This document shows positions 6,354-14,684 of a stretch of 64,000 nt of DNA, one piece after another (the first letter of the stretch is position 1; each line of letters starts with the position of its first letter). Source of the DNA: Mariniflexile sp044335535 (lineage in GTDB: Bacteria > Bacteroidota > Bacteroidia > Flavobacteriales > Flavobacteriaceae); assembly GCF_044335535.1 (NCBI RefSeq), contig NZ_JBIQVZ010000003.1, positions 186,001 to 250,000 of the forward strand. The letters run 5' to 3'. The translations under genes were made by a program, and so were the position numbers. The notes beneath the pieces are model-generated. The model saw only the letters and a program-made list of their open reading frames with translations. It did not search any database and had not been told where the DNA came from.

Positions 6354-7469
6354 ATGAACAACACATTTCAAAATCTATTCGATACTTATAATTGGGAAGA
6401 AACTTTAGCGAGCATCCACTCAAAAACAGCACAAGATGTAGAATATGCGCTTTCTAAAACCAAGCGAGATTTAGAAGATTTTAAAGCTTTAATATCTCCT
6501 TCGGCTGCTCCATATTTAGAACAAATGGCTGTACTGAGTAAAATGAGCACACAAAAACGTTTTGGAAATACCATACAAATGTATGTGCCGATGTATTTGT
6601 CTAACGAGTGCCAAAACATTTGTACGTATTGTGGATTTAGCATGACAAATAAAATTCCACGTAGAACCCTAACCGATGCTGAAATTTTAAAAGAAGCTAC
6701 CTTTTTAAAAACCAAAGGATACGACCACATTTTATTGGTGACAGGAGAAGCAAACAAAACCGTTGGTGTTCCCTATATAAAACATGCGATGGAATTGATT
6801 AAAGATCAATTTTCTAACATAAGCATGGAAGTACAGCCTATGGACCAGCATGAGTATGAAGAATTGATTGAAGCCAGCTTATACGCGGTTTTGGTTTACC
6901 AAGAAACCTATCACAGAGATGAATATAAAAAACACCATCCTAAAGGTAAAAAATCAAATTTTGATTACCGATTAGGCACTCCTGATAGGTTGGGAAAAGC
7001 AGGCATACATAAAATAGGCTTGGGCGCTTTGTTTGGATTGGAAGATTGGAGAGCAGATAGCTTTTTTACAGCTCTACATTTAAAGTATTTACAAAAGACC
7101 TATTGGAAAACTAAATACTCTATTTCATTCCCTCGACTAAGGCCTCACTCAGGAGGCTTAGAACCAAAAGTAGAAATGACCGATAAAGATTTGGTACAAA
7201 CTATTTGCGCTTTTAGATTATTGGATGAAGACGTAGAGCTGTCGATGAGTACACGTGAAAGTGAGACCTTTAGAAACCATATTGTGCATTTAGGAATTAC
7301 GTCTTTAAGTGCTGAATCTAAAACCAATCCTGGTGGTTACACAGTGGATAAACAAACTTTAGAACAGTTTGAAATTTCAGATGAACGATCTACCGAAGCC
7401 ATTGCAAACATGTTAACAAACTCAGGATTAGAACCCGTTTGGAAAGATTGGTCTAATAATTGGCGTTAG
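6354..7469 (+). CDS. thiH: 2-iminoacetate synthase ThiH
   Basis: Radical-SAM tyrosine lyase that produces dehydroglycine (2-iminoacetate) for thiazole formation in organisms using the anaerobic-type ThiGH route. The 371-residue protein has the radical-SAM cluster motif C86-x3-C90-x2-C93 in ECQNICTYCGFSM. Further ThiH landmarks are GYDHILLVTGEA, YQETYHRDEY, FPRLRPHSGG and STRESETFRNH. Length and start are normal. It is the last gene of the operon. In many Bacteroidota a thiF gene follows, but here about 270 gene-free bases separate thiH from rnpA. Confidence 0.97.
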   Translation: MNNTFQNLFDTYNWEETLASIHSKTAQDVEYALSKTKRDLEDFKALISPSAAPYLEQMAVLSKMSTQKRFGNTIQMYVPMYLSNECQNICTYCGFSMTNKIPRRTLTDAEILKEATFLKTKGYDHILLVTGEANKTVGVPYIKHAMELIKDQFSNISMEVQPMDQHEYEELIEASLYAVLVYQETYHRDEYKKHHPKGKKSNFDYRLGTPDRLGKAGIHKIGLGALFGLEDWRADSFFTALHLKYLQKTYWKTKYSISFPRLRPHSGGLEPKVEMTDKDLVQTICAFRLLDEDVELSMSTRESETFRNHIVHLGITSLSAESKTNPGGYTVDKQTLEQFEISDERSTEAIANMLTNSGLEPVWKDWSNNWR

Positions 7470-7742
7470 AAAAAAGTTACCAACAAAAACCTATACACAA
7501 TATGTGTTAGAATAGAACGTTTTTTGCTTCTATTCCGCCAAAGCTCCGTTTTGACATTTTATATAAAAAATTAAAAACAAAGTTATAGCTTTGGCTACTG
7601 GCCGCACTAAATGAAAACTTTCGCTTTTCAATCCCACATTACGCATAACCTAACCTTTAAATAACCCCCAAACACTAAATTGACATCTTAAAAACACTAT
7701 CATTTTTTAATTTCACTACCTTTGGCTTTTAAACCTTCAAAC
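7470..7742. other. Gene-free stretch between thiH and rnpA
   Basis: I see no coding sequence and no thiF remnant here. The stretch is AT-rich with a more C-rich part near 7530-7670 (containing CACATTACGCATAACC) that may be a decayed mobile-element end, but I could not define borders. A possible -7 promoter element TACCTTTG lies at 7717-7724 just before rnpA. Confidence 0.4.
7717..7724 (+). promoter_or_regulatory. Possible Bacteroidota -7 element (TACCTTTG) for rnpA
   Basis: Matches the TAnnTTTG consensus of Bacteroidota primary-sigma promoters and lies about 19 bases before the TTG at 7743. No clear -33 TTTG is placed at the usual distance, so the assignment is tentative. If right, it rules out the TTG at 7722 as the start of rnpA. 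Confidence 0.4.
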
Positions 7743-8150
7743 TTGAAATTTTCATTCAATAAAAAAGAAAAACTCAAAAGCAAAAAGCTTATCGAACAGT
7801 TGTTTGCTAATGGACAAGCAGTTTCGGCATTTCCGTTGCGTTTGGTTTTTATGCCAACTACTTTTAATGATGGTGTTATGGCAAAAGCAGGTGTTTCCGT
7901 TAGTAAACGCCAATTTAAAACGGCTGTAGACAGAAATCGTATAAAACGTTTGATGCGAGAGGTTTACCGACTTAATAAAGCCAACTATTTTAACAACATT
8001 TCAACGCCATATGCGTTTATGATTTTGTACATTGGCAAAGACAAACCTACGTTAGCCCAAATTGAAACCCATATGAACCACCTTTTTGAGAAGTTTTTAA
8101 AAAAGGTTTCAGAAACTGAAAAATTAAATAGTGATGAGAAAATTACTTAA
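7743..8150 (+). CDS. rnpA: Ribonuclease P protein component
   Basis: Basic protein of about 135 residues that assists the RNase P RNA in maturing tRNA 5' ends. The family signature is KTAVDRNRIKRLMREVYR, preceded by the conserved GVSVSKRQFK strand. There is no in-frame ATG. I prefer the TTG at 7743 (MKFSFNKKEKLKSKK) because a -7 promoter element ends at 7724; an in-frame TTG at 7722 is the alternative. The 3' end overlaps the start of the S41 peptidase gene, suggesting translational coupling. Confidence 0.92.
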   Translation: MKFSFNKKEKLKSKKLIEQLFANGQAVSAFPLRLVFMPTTFNDGVMAKAGVSVSKRQFKTAVDRNRIKRLMREVYRLNKANYFNNISTPYAFMILYIGKDKPTLAQIETHMNHLFEKFLKKVSETEKLNSDEKIT

Positions 8151-9768
8151 AAAACGATTTATAATTCCTGTAATAGCCAGTGTGTTGTTTGTAACAACCA
8201 CTGCTTTTAAAAACGATTTTTTTGAAATTGCGAAGCAAATAGAAATATTTACAACGCTTTTTAAAGAACTTAACATGAATTATGTGGACGATACCAACCC
8301 CGGCGATTTAATGGATATCGCCATAAAAAGCATGTTAGAAAATTTAGACCCTTACACCAATTTTATGAACGAACAGGATGTAGAGGCTGCTAGAATTAAC
8401 AATACAGGCGACTATACGGGTATTGGCGCTAAAGTAAAAACCTTAAAAGATAAATTGGTTATTGTTGAACCCTACAAAAATTATCCCGCCGATAAAGCTG
8501 GTTTAAAAGCAGGCGATGAAATTATTAAAGTAGGGAACACGCTTGTTGAAACTTACAAAGAAGATGCTGGCGAACTCCTTAAAGGTGCTACCGATACCTC
8601 GGTAGAGGTAACCTACAAACGCCAAGGAAAAACACAAACTACCACCATAAAACGCGCCGAAGTAGAAATAAAAGCCGTGCCACATTTCTCGATGGTAAAC
8701 AGCAAAACAGGCTATATTGTTTTAAGCCGTTTTAACAATAAAGCGACTACCGAAACCAACTATGCCCTACGCGATTTAAAAGCCCAAGGCGCGCAGCGTA
8801 TTATTTTAGATTTACGTGGTAACCCTGGCGGTTTACTTAACGAAGCTATAAATATTGTAAACCTGTTTATACCAAAGGGTCAGTTGGTAGTTACTACAAA
8901 ATCAAAGGTGAAAAAATATAACAAGACCTATTACACCCAAAACGACCCGATAGATACCGAAATTCCATTGGTTATTTTAATTGATGAGGGTAGTGCCTCG
9001 GCAAGCGAAATTGTTTCGGGCTCATTACAAGATTTAGACCGTGCCGTTATTGTAGGTTCCAGAAGTTTTGGTAAAGGCTTGGTACAACGCCCTAAAGAAC
9101 TGGTTTACGGGACACAGGTAAAAATTACCATTTCACGCTACTACACACCTTCTGGCAGATGCATACAGGCATTAGATTATTGGCATAGAAACGAAAAAGG
9201 GGAAGCTGTTAGAGTAAAACAAGAAAACTACAACGAGTTTAAAACCAAAAACGGTAGAAAAGTGTTTGATGGTGGTGGTGTATTTCCAGATGTAAGCTTT
9301 AATGCTTCAAAAAATTCGTCTATAATAAATGCCATTGTTAACAACGATTTAATTTTTAATTATGCTACCAATTACTACTACAATCATGATGTAAAAGATA
9401 TTAATAGCCTAAAACTTAACGATACCGATTTTTTAAACTTTAAAAGCTTTTTAAAAGCCAATAATTTTTCATTTGAAACTGACACCGAAAAAGCACTAAA
9501 TAAAGCGTTTGAAGCAGCAAAAAATGATGATTTGGATGATAATATTGAAACCGACTTTAGTACCCTGGTTTCAAATTTAAACAAGTCTAAAAGCGGTGTT
9601 ATAGACGAAAATAAAACCTATTTATTAGAGTTATTAACCGAAGATATTGTAAAACGTTACGTTTACAGAGAAGGTTTATATGACTATTATAAAATACACG
9701 ATAACGAAATAAAAAAAGCAACTGAGATACTTGGAAATCAAACTTCCTATCTAAACTATTTAAAATAA
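8134..9768 (+). CDS. S41 family C-terminal processing peptidase
   Basis: Envelope serine protease of about 544 residues. An N-terminal hydrophobic segment (signal or anchor, about residues 8-22) is followed by a PDZ domain (DKAGLKAGDEIIKVG) and an S41 catalytic domain. The Ser-Lys dyad is visible as the Ser in EGSASASEIVSGSL and the Lys in SFGKGLVQ; DLRGNPGG is also diagnostic. The extra C-terminal helical region is usual for the CtpA/Prc-like proteins of Bacteroidota. ATG 8134 is chosen over the adjacent GTG 8131. It overlaps rnpA by 17 bases. Confidence 0.93.
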   Translation: MRKLLKKRFIIPVIASVLFVTTTAFKNDFFEIAKQIEIFTTLFKELNMNYVDDTNPGDLMDIAIKSMLENLDPYTNFMNEQDVEAARINNTGDYTGIGAKVKTLKDKLVIVEPYKNYPADKAGLKAGDEIIKVGNTLVETYKEDAGELLKGATDTSVEVTYKRQGKTQTTTIKRAEVEIKAVPHFSMVNSKTGYIVLSRFNNKATTETNYALRDLKAQGAQRIILDLRGNPGGLLNEAINIVNLFIPKGQLVVTTKSKVKKYNKTYYTQNDPIDTEIPLVILIDEGSASASEIVSGSLQDLDRAVIVGSRSFGKGLVQRPKELVYGTQVKITISRYYTPSGRCIQALDYWHRNEKGEAVRVKQENYNEFKTKNGRKVFDGGGVFPDVSFNASKNSSIINAIVNNDLIFNYATNYYYNHDVKDINSLKLNDTDFLNFKSFLKANNFSFETDTEKALNKAFEAAKNDDLDDNIETDFSTLVSNLNKSKSGVIDENKTYLLELLTEDIVKRYVYREGLYDYYKIHDNEIKKATEILGNQTSYLNYLK

Positions 9769-9876
9769 AAGTTTGTTTTTCAACCTGTTGTAATAGCTGT
9801 TAAACCCAAAAAATCAACGGTATTAATTAAAATTCATTAAAAATAGTATATTTATATCCAGTTCTATAATCCTACT

Positions 9877-10728
9877 ATGAACAAACAACTGGTTTTATTC
9901 TTGTTAATGCTTCAATGTGTATTTGTTTTTTCCCAAAATGAATTAACGCACGAGGTCTATTTTGATACCGACAAATACGCTATTCTTCCAACCGAAGAAA
10001 GTCGTTTACTTCTCTTTATTTCAAACTTATCGGATATTGATATTGAATCTATTTCTATTTTTGGTTTTTGTGATGATATTGGTGCCGATTCCTATAACTT
10101 AAAACTATCGCAACAACGCGCCAACGCTATTAAAACCGTATTTTCTAATAACGAAATTAGTGAAGACTTAATAAGCAATGTTGATGGTAAAGGTAAAATT
10201 TTATTAAAAATAGTTGAAGAAAAAAATGTTATAAAAATTAGAGGTTTAAACCGAAAAGTAGAAATAATAGTAAAACCAAAACCTCCTAAAATAGTAGATA
10301 CTAAAAAGGAAAAAGAAGAAGAAGTAAAAAAGAAAGACGCACACGAACTGTTAAAAGGCGATCTTAAAGTTGGCGATAAAATAGTGTTTGAAAATATTCT
10401 ATTTAAAACAGGATATAGCCAAATTATTCCAGAATCCAAAAAAACATTGGAATCTATCGCCAAAGCTTTAGTGGAACGAAAAAATGTTTACTTTACCATT
10501 CAAGGACATGTATGCTGTACCCAAAACTCAAGGGATGCTGTTGATAGAAAAACCAAACTTCGCAACCTTTCCGAAGCCCGTGCCGAATATATTTATAACT
10601 ATTTTATAAAAAAAGGCGTCGATAAAAAACGCATGCGCCATATTGGTCTGCGTCGTAAATTTCCACTTGGTGGTGACCCAAAATTTGACCGACGTGTAGA
10701 AATAGTCATTACCTATGTGGGTAACTAA
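9877..10728 (+). CDS. OmpA-family protein with two OmpA-like modules
   Basis: 283-residue exported protein with an N-terminal signal peptide ending near CVFVFSQ. Two peptidoglycan-associating OmpA-like modules follow. The first is at about residues 22-130 (EVYFDTDKYAILPTEE, IFGFCDDIGADSYNLKLSQQRA). The second is at about 160-280 (KIVFENILFKTGYSQIIPES, TIQGHVCC, LSEARAEYIYNYF, RRVEIVI). A lysine/glutamate-rich linker joins them. It is probably periplasmic or outer-membrane associated. Its last codons overlap the start of the LRR/T9SS gene by 14 bases. Confidence 0.82.
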   Translation: MNKQLVLFLLMLQCVFVFSQNELTHEVYFDTDKYAILPTEESRLLLFISNLSDIDIESISIFGFCDDIGADSYNLKLSQQRANAIKTVFSNNEISEDLISNVDGKGKILLKIVEEKNVIKIRGLNRKVEIIVKPKPPKIVDTKKEKEEEVKKKDAHELLKGDLKVGDKIVFENILFKTGYSQIIPESKKTLESIAKALVERKNVYFTIQGHVCCTQNSRDAVDRKTKLRNLSEARAEYIYNYFIKKGVDKKRMRHIGLRRKFPLGGDPKFDRRVEIVITYVGN

Positions 10729-12121
10729 AATATACATATATCGGGGGTTTTTAGTACTATTTAGCTTTATTGGTTTCTCACAAAATACAGCCATTCCCGA
10801 CCCAAATTTTGAGCAAGCTTTAATTAATTTAGGATACGATTCTGCACCCATAAACGGTTTTGTATCAACTACCAATATTAGTGGCATAACCTATTTAGAT
10901 ATTTCAGTAAAAAATATTTCAGATTTAACGGGTATTGAAGCTTTTGTCTCATTAACATTTTTAGATTGTTCCAACAACCTACTTACTAACTTAAATGTGT
11001 CTCAAAATACCAACTTAACCCAACTTTTTTGTTATGATAACCAATTAACCAATTTAAATGTTACCAATTTAACTAAATTGAATATTCTTTGGTGCGACAA
11101 CAATGGGTTAAATAATTTAAATGTTAGTCAAAATACCCTGTTAATTTCTTTGGTTTGTAATAGCAATCAATTAACAAATTTAGACGTTTCAAAAAATATA
11201 AATTTGAATGTTTTTGTTTGTGAAAATAATCAATTAACAACCATAGATATTACTAAAAACACCAAATTAAACAAGTTTCAATGTGGAAATAATTTACTTT
11301 CAAATTTAAATGTATCTCAAAATATTAATATTGGTTTTTTGTCGTGTGAACAAAATCAGCTCACAACTTTAGATACAAAAACCAATACTGCTTTAGGAAC
11401 TTTAAACTGTAGTTTTAATAATTTATCTGAACTTGATTTTTCCAAAAATTCTAACCTAACAACTTTAAATTGTAGCAATAACCAATTATGTCGATTGAAT
11501 GTAAAAAATGGCAATAACAGTAATGGCTCCGTAAATTTTAGCGGTAATTTAAACTTAAATTGTGTGGTAGTTGATAACCCATCAAGTACACATACTAACT
11601 GGCTCCCTGACGGTTTTTCAAATTACGTATCTAAACAAGACCAATGTAATAATTTTGTAAATGTAGATACTTTAAATAGTGTCGCTACTAATACTTCTTA
11701 CTCTTTGCCAACATTAACTTATGGAAACTATTTTACACAATCTGGTGGCAATGGCACCCCTTTATTTGCAGGTAATATTATTACAACTTCGCAAACCATT
11801 TATATTTATAATGAATCGGTTTGTGCCACTAATGAAAGTACTTTTAGTGTTTTAATTACTACTGAAGATTATTATATACCAAAATATTTTACCCCAAATA
11901 ACGATGGCGTACACGATGTTTGGAAAGTTCAAGATTTTAATAACACTATTAAAACCATTGCTATTTTTGACCGTTACGGAAAACTTTTAAAATATTTACC
12001 TACGAATATGGAGTGGAACGGAAATTTTAATGGTCAACTATTAGCTTCAAGCGACTATTGGTACATAATTACCTTAAATACAGGCAAAACTATTAAAGGA
12101 CATTTTACTTTGAAAAGATAA
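10715..12121 (+). CDS. Leucine-rich-repeat surface protein with type B T9SS sorting domain
   Basis: 468-residue secreted protein. An N-terminal hydrophobic signal (about residues 8-23, ending FSQ) is followed by about ten LRRs of some 21 residues with the pattern LxxLxCxxNxLTNLNVSxN (about residues 60-270). The C-terminal region (about 385-468) has the type B type IX secretion signal: YFTPNNDGVHDVWKV, IFDRYGKLL, WNGNFNGQ, DYWYII and a final KGHFTLKR. Such proteins pass the outer membrane by T9SS and often stay at the cell surface. The ligand is unknown. It overlaps the OmpA-like gene, so the two are probably cotranscribed. Confidence 0.9.
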   Translation: MWVTKIYIYRGFLVLFSFIGFSQNTAIPDPNFEQALINLGYDSAPINGFVSTTNISGITYLDISVKNISDLTGIEAFVSLTFLDCSNNLLTNLNVSQNTNLTQLFCYDNQLTNLNVTNLTKLNILWCDNNGLNNLNVSQNTLLISLVCNSNQLTNLDVSKNINLNVFVCENNQLTTIDITKNTKLNKFQCGNNLLSNLNVSQNINIGFLSCEQNQLTTLDTKTNTALGTLNCSFNNLSELDFSKNSNLTTLNCSNNQLCRLNVKNGNNSNGSVNFSGNLNLNCVVVDNPSSTHTNWLPDGFSNYVSKQDQCNNFVNVDTLNSVATNTSYSLPTLTYGNYFTQSGGNGTPLFAGNIITTSQTIYIYNESVCATNESTFSVLITTEDYYIPKYFTPNNDGVHDVWKVQDFNNTIKTIAIFDRYGKLLKYLPTNMEWNGNFNGQLLASSDYWYIITLNTGKTIKGHFTLKR

Positions 12122-12140
12122 TTTATAAGGATAATAGAAC

Positions 12141-12584
12141 CTATTCCTTTATCATCATAATATGTGGTATATTATCTTCTAAATATATGCCGCTAAATTC
12201 AACAAAACCACAATTCTTATAAAACGCTTTTAAATACGCTTGTGCTGAAATTTTTATAGTAGTTTCATTAAAATAAGTTTCAATAGCTTCAATTGAAACC
12301 TTCATAATATCATAACCGTATTTAAAAGACCGTTGATTTTTTGCAACAACAACACGACCAATACTGGCACATTCAAAATAATCACCTGATTTAAAAAGTC
12401 GGGCATAAGCTATTATTTGCTGGTTTTTAATTCCTAAAACATGCAGCGCTTTGTCGTCTTTCCCATCAATGTCTTGATATATACAATCTTGTTCTACAAC
12501 AAAAACCTCACTACGAAGCTGTAATATTCTGTATAATTCTTCAGTAGTTAATTCTGAAAAAGTTTTTATTTGGATTTCTATCAT
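12141..12584 (-). CDS. GNAT family N-acetyltransferase, ElaA-like
   Basis: 147-residue acetyltransferase resembling ElaA. The N-terminal strand and helix (FSELTTEELYRILQLRSEVFVVEQ) are characteristic of ElaA. The acetyl-CoA loop region is IGRVVVAKNQRSFKYGYDIM, and the C-terminal part is LKAFYKNCGFVEFSGIYLEDNIPHIMM. The substrate is unknown. It is convergent with the LRR gene (19 bases apart) and is the downstream member of a minus-strand group with the CDF transporter and rpiB. Confidence 0.9.
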   Translation of the reverse strand: MIEIQIKTFSELTTEELYRILQLRSEVFVVEQDCIYQDIDGKDDKALHVLGIKNQQIIAYARLFKSGDYFECASIGRVVVAKNQRSFKYGYDIMKVSIEAIETYFNETTIKISAQAYLKAFYKNCGFVEFSGIYLEDNIPHIMMIKE

Positions 12585-12704
12585 TCTAATTTAAATGAAT
12601 AAATACTTATCTTTTTTACCGTAAATACACGGATGTTTTTGTTTTTATAATATAAATGATTAAATAAATGTATTAACAACAATATCCTGCTCTCAAAAAC
12701 TTAA

Positions 12705-13625
<921 letters not shown>

Positions 13626-14060
13626 TTAACAAGACACAGGTATTTTATCGATACGTGTTTGGTGACGACCACCTTCAAATTCTGTATTTAAAAAAACATC
13701 GACCATTTCAATAGCCTGCTGTATAGCTGTAAACCTTGCTGGAATACATAATATATTAGCATTATTATGACTACGAACAAGATGTACAATTTCTTTGTTC
13801 CAACATAAACCAGCACGTATTTTTTGATGTTTATTAGCAGCCATTGCAACACCATTAGCACTACCACAAATTAAAATACCAAAATCAGATTTGTTAGTTT
13901 CAACATCAGTAGCTACAGGATGTCCAAAATCAGCATAATCTACACTATCAATACCATCAGTACCATAGTTAGTAACCGTATATCCATTTGATTCTAAATG
14001 TTTTACGATAGCAAATTTATAATCAGTTCCTGCGTGATCGTTTCCTATAGAAATTTTCAT
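13626..14060 (-). CDS. rpiB: Ribose-5-phosphate isomerase B
   Basis: Interconverts ribulose 5-phosphate and ribose 5-phosphate in the pentose phosphate pathway. The 144 residues match RpiB: GNDHAGTDYK at the N-terminus, CGSANGVAMAANKH with the catalytic-type cysteine, SHNNANILCIPAR and the C-terminal EFEGGRHQTRIDKI. A TACCTTTG -7 element lies on the minus strand at 14087-14094, about 27 bases before the start. It borders the candidate replication origin. Confidence 0.96.
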   Translation of the reverse strand: MKISIGNDHAGTDYKFAIVKHLESNGYTVTNYGTDGIDSVDYADFGHPVATDVETNKSDFGILICGSANGVAMAANKHQKIRAGLCWNKEIVHLVRSHNNANILCIPARFTAIQQAIEMVDVFLNTEFEGGRHQTRIDKIPVSC

Positions 14061-14521
14061 TTTATATATATTAAAGTATCTTTATACAAAGGTAATAATT
14101 ATAAACAATGTGGATTAGTATATTCATTACTTGTTAATAAGTGTTGATAGTTTTTTAAAAGAAAAATATTGATAATTCAATTTTTTTTCCAATCAAAAAC
14201 AAGAAGAACATAACCAAAAATTTAACTCACTTTTTTTAGCAATGTTATAAGCTTATAAAAGCATATATATAAACAGCTATTTTTAAAATATTATTAATAA
14301 TTAACAACTATTTTAAGTTGTTAACAACTGTTTATATAAAATTTAAATCACTTAAAAATGAACCTTTTAAATTCATATAACATGTTAATTAACTATTAAT
14401 AAAAAGTAAATAAATTGTAATCAAAATAAAAGTTGAAAAAGTTATACCGCTATTAACAACCAATCATAATCATCATTAATTTTTTTAAATTTCAAAAAGA
14501 AAATATTGATATTATATATAA

Positions 14522-14530
14522 TGTGGATAA
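14522..14530 (-). promoter_or_regulatory. DnaA box (perfect TTATCCACA on the minus strand)
   Basis: TGTGGATAA on the plus strand is the exact complement of the consensus nonamer TTATCCACA. It lies in the AT-rich gap between rpiB and rnr; a second, one-mismatch copy is at 14109-14117 in the same orientation. Confidence 0.55.
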
Positions 14531-14582
14531 GTACACTTTAACTTAGCTTAACATAAAAAAATGTCATTTAATATTTAAATTG

Positions 14583-14590
14583 TAGCTTTG
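14583..14590 (+). promoter_or_regulatory. Possible -7 element (TAGCTTTG) for rnr
   Basis: Fits TAnnTTTG and lies about 95 bases before rnr. No convincing -33 TTTG was seen at the normal spacing. Confidence 0.35.
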
Positions 14591-14684
14591 TAAAAAATAA
14601 ATAGCAAATCTTCTCCTAAAACAACGCTATTTAATAACAGAATTTCCAGTATCTTAGGAAATAAATATGATTACAAAGAATTAA

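Larger units (their letters stand above)
14061..14684. other. AT-rich gene-free region, candidate chromosomal replication origin
   Basis: About 620 bases without a gene and extremely AT-rich, between divergent rpiB and rnr. It holds a perfect DnaA box on the minus strand (TGTGGATAA, 14522-14530), a one-mismatch box (TGTGGATTA, 14109-14117), a 14-base palindrome AGTTGTTAACAACT (14316-14329) and further TTAACAAC words at 14301 and about 14453. Third-position use appears to shift from C-leaning in plus genes to the left to G-leaning in plus genes to the right. Two parS-like sites lie within 19 kb. No dnaA gene is in the window, which is not unusual for this phylum. This is inference; cumulative skew was not computed. 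Confidence 0.5.
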
